Below are positions 19,763-22,020 of a DNA stretch of 22,020 nucleotides, one piece after another. Below the pieces are notes generated by a model. The model ran no database searches and was not told where the DNA came from. It saw nothing but the letters and a program-made list of their open reading frames with translations. The stretch comes from JAYTQQ01 sp043784965 (GTDB taxonomy: Bacteria; Bdellovibrionota; Bdellovibrionia; Bdellovibrionales; JAMPXM01). Position 1 is the stretch's first letter. Every line of letters starts with the position of its first letter. The position numbers were made by a program, and so were the translations under genes. The stretch covers positions 1 to 22,020 of the forward strand of contig JAYVXS010000056.1 in NCBI GenBank assembly GCA_043784965.1. Reading direction: 5' to 3'.

Positions 19763-21331
19763 ATGATCACGCTCTGGCTTAGAAAAATCATTCTAATTCT
19801 TGGGTACTTCCTAAGCCGCATTCATCTATTATTGGGAATTTATTATTGCAAAGCTCTAATTCTATTAAGACCAAATGCACAATCATTCAATAGACTAAAC
19901 GAAGAATTCTATTACGAATGGTTTCTCCTTCATCCCGAATTAATTGATAGTCTGAGTTTCAATTCTGAATCTACCGGGTCCATTTTACTAAATCTACTTT
20001 ATGAATTACCCTTAGGCACGAACTCCCAAGCTCAGATCGATTTTATAAATGCAAAAAAACCCAAATGGTTTCTAAATCATATTTCGTCTCAACGAAAACT
20101 CTTAGTCATGGCTAGACAAATCTCTGAGTCGCTTGGTCAAAAGCTTTTGACCGAACTCAATTCAAACAGGTTCAATAAATATGAATTTCTGAGAATTGTA
20201 GATGCTTCCCAAGTCGAGACAAAGAGAACGCTTATTAAACAAAGTGATAGCTATGAGTTTATGGATCCTCTTGTTTTTCCAAATGCAGATCGCAAAATGC
20301 GAAAGGTTTCGGTGCCGCCCATCTTCGTTACTGAGTTTAAGGATGTATCTATTGTTGGCGCCTTTCAAATAGTCGATCACCAAAATATGATCATTCATGA
20401 GCCCGCCGCCCATCCAAAAAATGGCTTAGTGGCTGGGGTTTGGAGATTTTTTTATTTGGTGCGCGGCGAACAAACGACTGCGCTAATTCACTACGAGCCG
20501 AAAGAAGTACGGGTTATTAATGAGGCCATACTAATTTCTGGCCGTGCCACTGAAAACTACTTTCATTGGCTGATCGAATATATTCCGAAAATATATAATA
20601 CGATTCAAGCCAAGCTTCCTACAAACGTCCCACTTATAGTTAAGAGTGGCCTGCCTAAACAATTCTATGAATGCTTAGAATGTTTCAATTTAGAAAAAAG
20701 AGATATTATTCAAATTGACCCTGATCTTACCGAAACTAAGGTAAAATATCTTTATGTACCGTCGATACCCACTTATCATCCCGATAATTTCAAAATTGAA
20801 TTTTGGCTTGGCGGAGCGATTTCCACACCTCACCTTGTATTTCTCAGAGATACTGCCTTAGCAGAAGCAAGGCGAAAGAACATTCAAACACCGACAATGA
20901 ATAGAAAAATATTTATTTTTCGCTCATCTTCGGCTGCGCGCGGCCTATCCAACAGCTCTGCGATAACTGAATTTATGAAAAGTCAAAATTTTGAAATTAT
21001 TTATCCTGAGAAACTTTCTTTTTTAGAACAGGTGGTTTTATTCAATAGTGTAGATTGCATCGTTGGCGTTGGCGGCGCAGCACTTTCAAATCTGATTTTC
21101 TGTAAAGATAAATGTCTGGTTTTCACTATGGTTTGCGAACGAAATCTAGATTATTGCATGTATAGTAATTTGGCAAATTTTGCAGGAGCCTCTTATATTC
21201 ATATCACTGGTCCTTCTGAACTTCCAAAACGAAAAAAGCCATATACAGAGGATGAATTGGTGCACGGTATATTTAGCATCTCTGTGGATAAATTAGAGAA
21301 TGCTCTGAGGCAATACTCAGTTATAAATTGA
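19763..21331 (+). CDS. GT61-family glycosyltransferase
   Basis: A 522-residue protein of the GT61/DUF563 family of capsule and lipopolysaccharide enzymes. The N terminus has a hydrophobic stretch (IILILGYFLSRIHLLLGIYYC) that may anchor it. Seen further on: EAILISGRATENYFHWLIEYIPKIYN, KIFIFRSSSAARGLSN, FEIIYPEKLSFLEQVVLFNSVDCIVGVGGAALSNLIFC, the last being the family signature. The start is ATG 19763; the frame is open further up but only inside the Wzt gene. The ribosome binding site is poor, so coupling to Wzt is likely. It converges on the partial gene at 21351 with a 19-bp gap and no visible terminator. Confidence 0.87.
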   Translation: MITLWLRKIILILGYFLSRIHLLLGIYYCKALILLRPNAQSFNRLNEEFYYEWFLLHPELIDSLSFNSESTGSILLNLLYELPLGTNSQAQIDFINAKKPKWFLNHISSQRKLLVMARQISESLGQKLLTELNSNRFNKYEFLRIVDASQVETKRTLIKQSDSYEFMDPLVFPNADRKMRKVSVPPIFVTEFKDVSIVGAFQIVDHQNMIIHEPAAHPKNGLVAGVWRFFYLVRGEQTTALIHYEPKEVRVINEAILISGRATENYFHWLIEYIPKIYNTIQAKLPTNVPLIVKSGLPKQFYECLECFNLEKRDIIQIDPDLTETKVKYLYVPSIPTYHPDNFKIEFWLGGAISTPHLVFLRDTALAEARRKNIQTPTMNRKIFIFRSSSAARGLSNSSAITEFMKSQNFEIIYPEKLSFLEQVVLFNSVDCIVGVGGAALSNLIFCKDKCLVFTMVCERNLDYCMYSNLANFAGASYIHITGPSELPKRKKPYTEDELVHGIFSISVDKLENALRQYSVIN

Positions 21332-21350
21332 TCGATAAGAGACCCAGAGC

Positions 21351-22020
21351 TCAATTTCTGACGGACTTATAGCCTGCTGACTTGCAGATTTTACTTAGAC
21401 TACGCACAAGAAAAAGTATTAAGTCTTTCAATCTGGCCCTTAGCGAGCTTTTAATGAGATGTAAAAGTTTATCCTCCTTCTGCATGAACGTATCAATCTC
21501 AAGGCATCGCCTATAATATTCTGAATTTGGATAAGGCAACTGACCAGGAAAGTCGTAGATGAGCTCGAGCCCAACAGTTTGAATGGGCCGTAAAGTATGA
21601 ACAAGACAAAGCTCTGCCTTTAAGAGCTGAGAGGGCCACTCTAGATTTATATTCCTTGCGTGCTCATCTAAACACAAAACTTTAAGTGCCTTCTCAGAAA
21701 CGTTTTTCATGAAATTCCGATAAACCAAATAAAACTCGAAGTGAAGCCTGCTATTATTTTTGGCATGCGAAAGGGAGGCAATTTGCGTAGAAACACGATA
21801 TTTTATAGATCTTTCGGTGTTAATTGCGATTCGATACTTCTGTGCAAGTTCTAGCCAAGCTTTAAAGTCTTGAAGCTGGAGAATACGCTCATCAAATCGA
21901 AACTTATCAATTTTGAAGACTGCTTTTTTAAAAACTGCAGAACTCGCACATAAAAAGTTGTAACCGAAAAATAAAGACCTTAAGAGCTGATCAGAATCAG
22001 AAATCTGGCGCCCATAAAAA
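21351..22020 (-). CDS. GT2-like glycosyltransferase, C-terminal part
   Basis: The minus-strand frame is open from the window edge to a stop at 21351, about 223 residues. It begins in DSDQLLRSLFFGYNFL and continues CASSAVFKKAVF, FRFDERILQLQDFKAWLELAQ and YRIAINTERSIKYRV, the usual C-terminal half of GT2 glycosyltransferases (an ED/QD-x-x-x-W-L acceptor-side motif followed by YR). The rest is helical. The N-terminal catalytic part lies outside the window. A short TTG-started reading of only the last 125 residues is not the true gene. Confidence 0.75.
   Translation of the reverse strand, partial: FYGRQISDSDQLLRSLFFGYNFLCASSAVFKKAVFKIDKFRFDERILQLQDFKAWLELAQKYRIAINTERSIKYRVSTQIASLSHAKNNSRLHFEFYLVYRNFMKNVSEKALKVLCLDEHARNINLEWPSQLLKAELCLVHTLRPIQTVGLELIYDFPGQLPYPNSEYYRRCLEIDTFMQKEDKLLHLIKSSLRARLKDLILFLVRSLSKICKSAGYKSVRN

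Overview
The window suggests a diderm (Gram-negative) bacterium of moderate GC content. It carries a surface-polysaccharide (O-antigen or capsule-like) locus with nucleotide-sugar aminotransferases, glycosyltransferases and an ABC-2 polysaccharide exporter. I cannot fix the taxon from the sequence; a Bdellovibrionota-like or deltaproteobacterial host is only a guess. No tRNA, rRNA, CRISPR array or intact transposase was found.

Layout. Positions 1-2190 hold glycan genes: the N-terminal part of a DegT-family sugar aminotransferase (minus), divergent from a GmhA-like SIS isomerase and a GT2 glycosyltransferase whose start overlaps the isomerase stop. Positions 2191-13040 form an accessory island of small defence or addiction-type modules on both strands: an orphan HigA-type antitoxin, a DUF4143 ATPase, a large SEC-C protein, HicAB, a second DUF4143 ATPase, a wHTH-Fic protein, a BrnT-like/CopG pair, a decayed ATPase scar, a TumA-like antitoxin with a toxin stub, an internally deleted BrnT with a truncated BrnA, a zinc-ribbon protein, and a DUF4258 toxin with an HTH antitoxin. 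Positions 13254-22020 return to glycan genes: WecE-type transaminase, RgpF-like protein, large GT2 protein, Wzm/Wzt-like exporter, GT61 and a convergent partial GT2. One more eroded BrnT/BrnA module sits at 15593-15893.

How the genes work together. The glycan genes fit a pathway that makes amino-deoxy and heptose-type nucleotide sugars, assembles a chain on a lipid carrier and exports it through Wzm/Wzt. wecE and the GT2 gene at 16108 share an almost identical promoter-like block just upstream of their start codons, so they may be co-regulated. The island modules look independent, each with its own palindromic control site.

Main novelties. (1) In several toxin-antitoxin modules the toxin has been removed or gutted while the antitoxin remains. 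(2) Both DUF4143 ATPase genes have their start codon inside perfect inverted repeats, and the Fic gene has duplicated 13-bp-arm palindromes around its promoter. (3) Short tandem repeats (12-18 bp) lie at gene boundaries again and again, at start codons, ribosome binding sites and stop codons, including tetrapeptide repeats at the N termini of unrelated proteins and a triplicated signature motif in the RgpF-like protein. (4) The Fic protein lacks the catalytic histidine.
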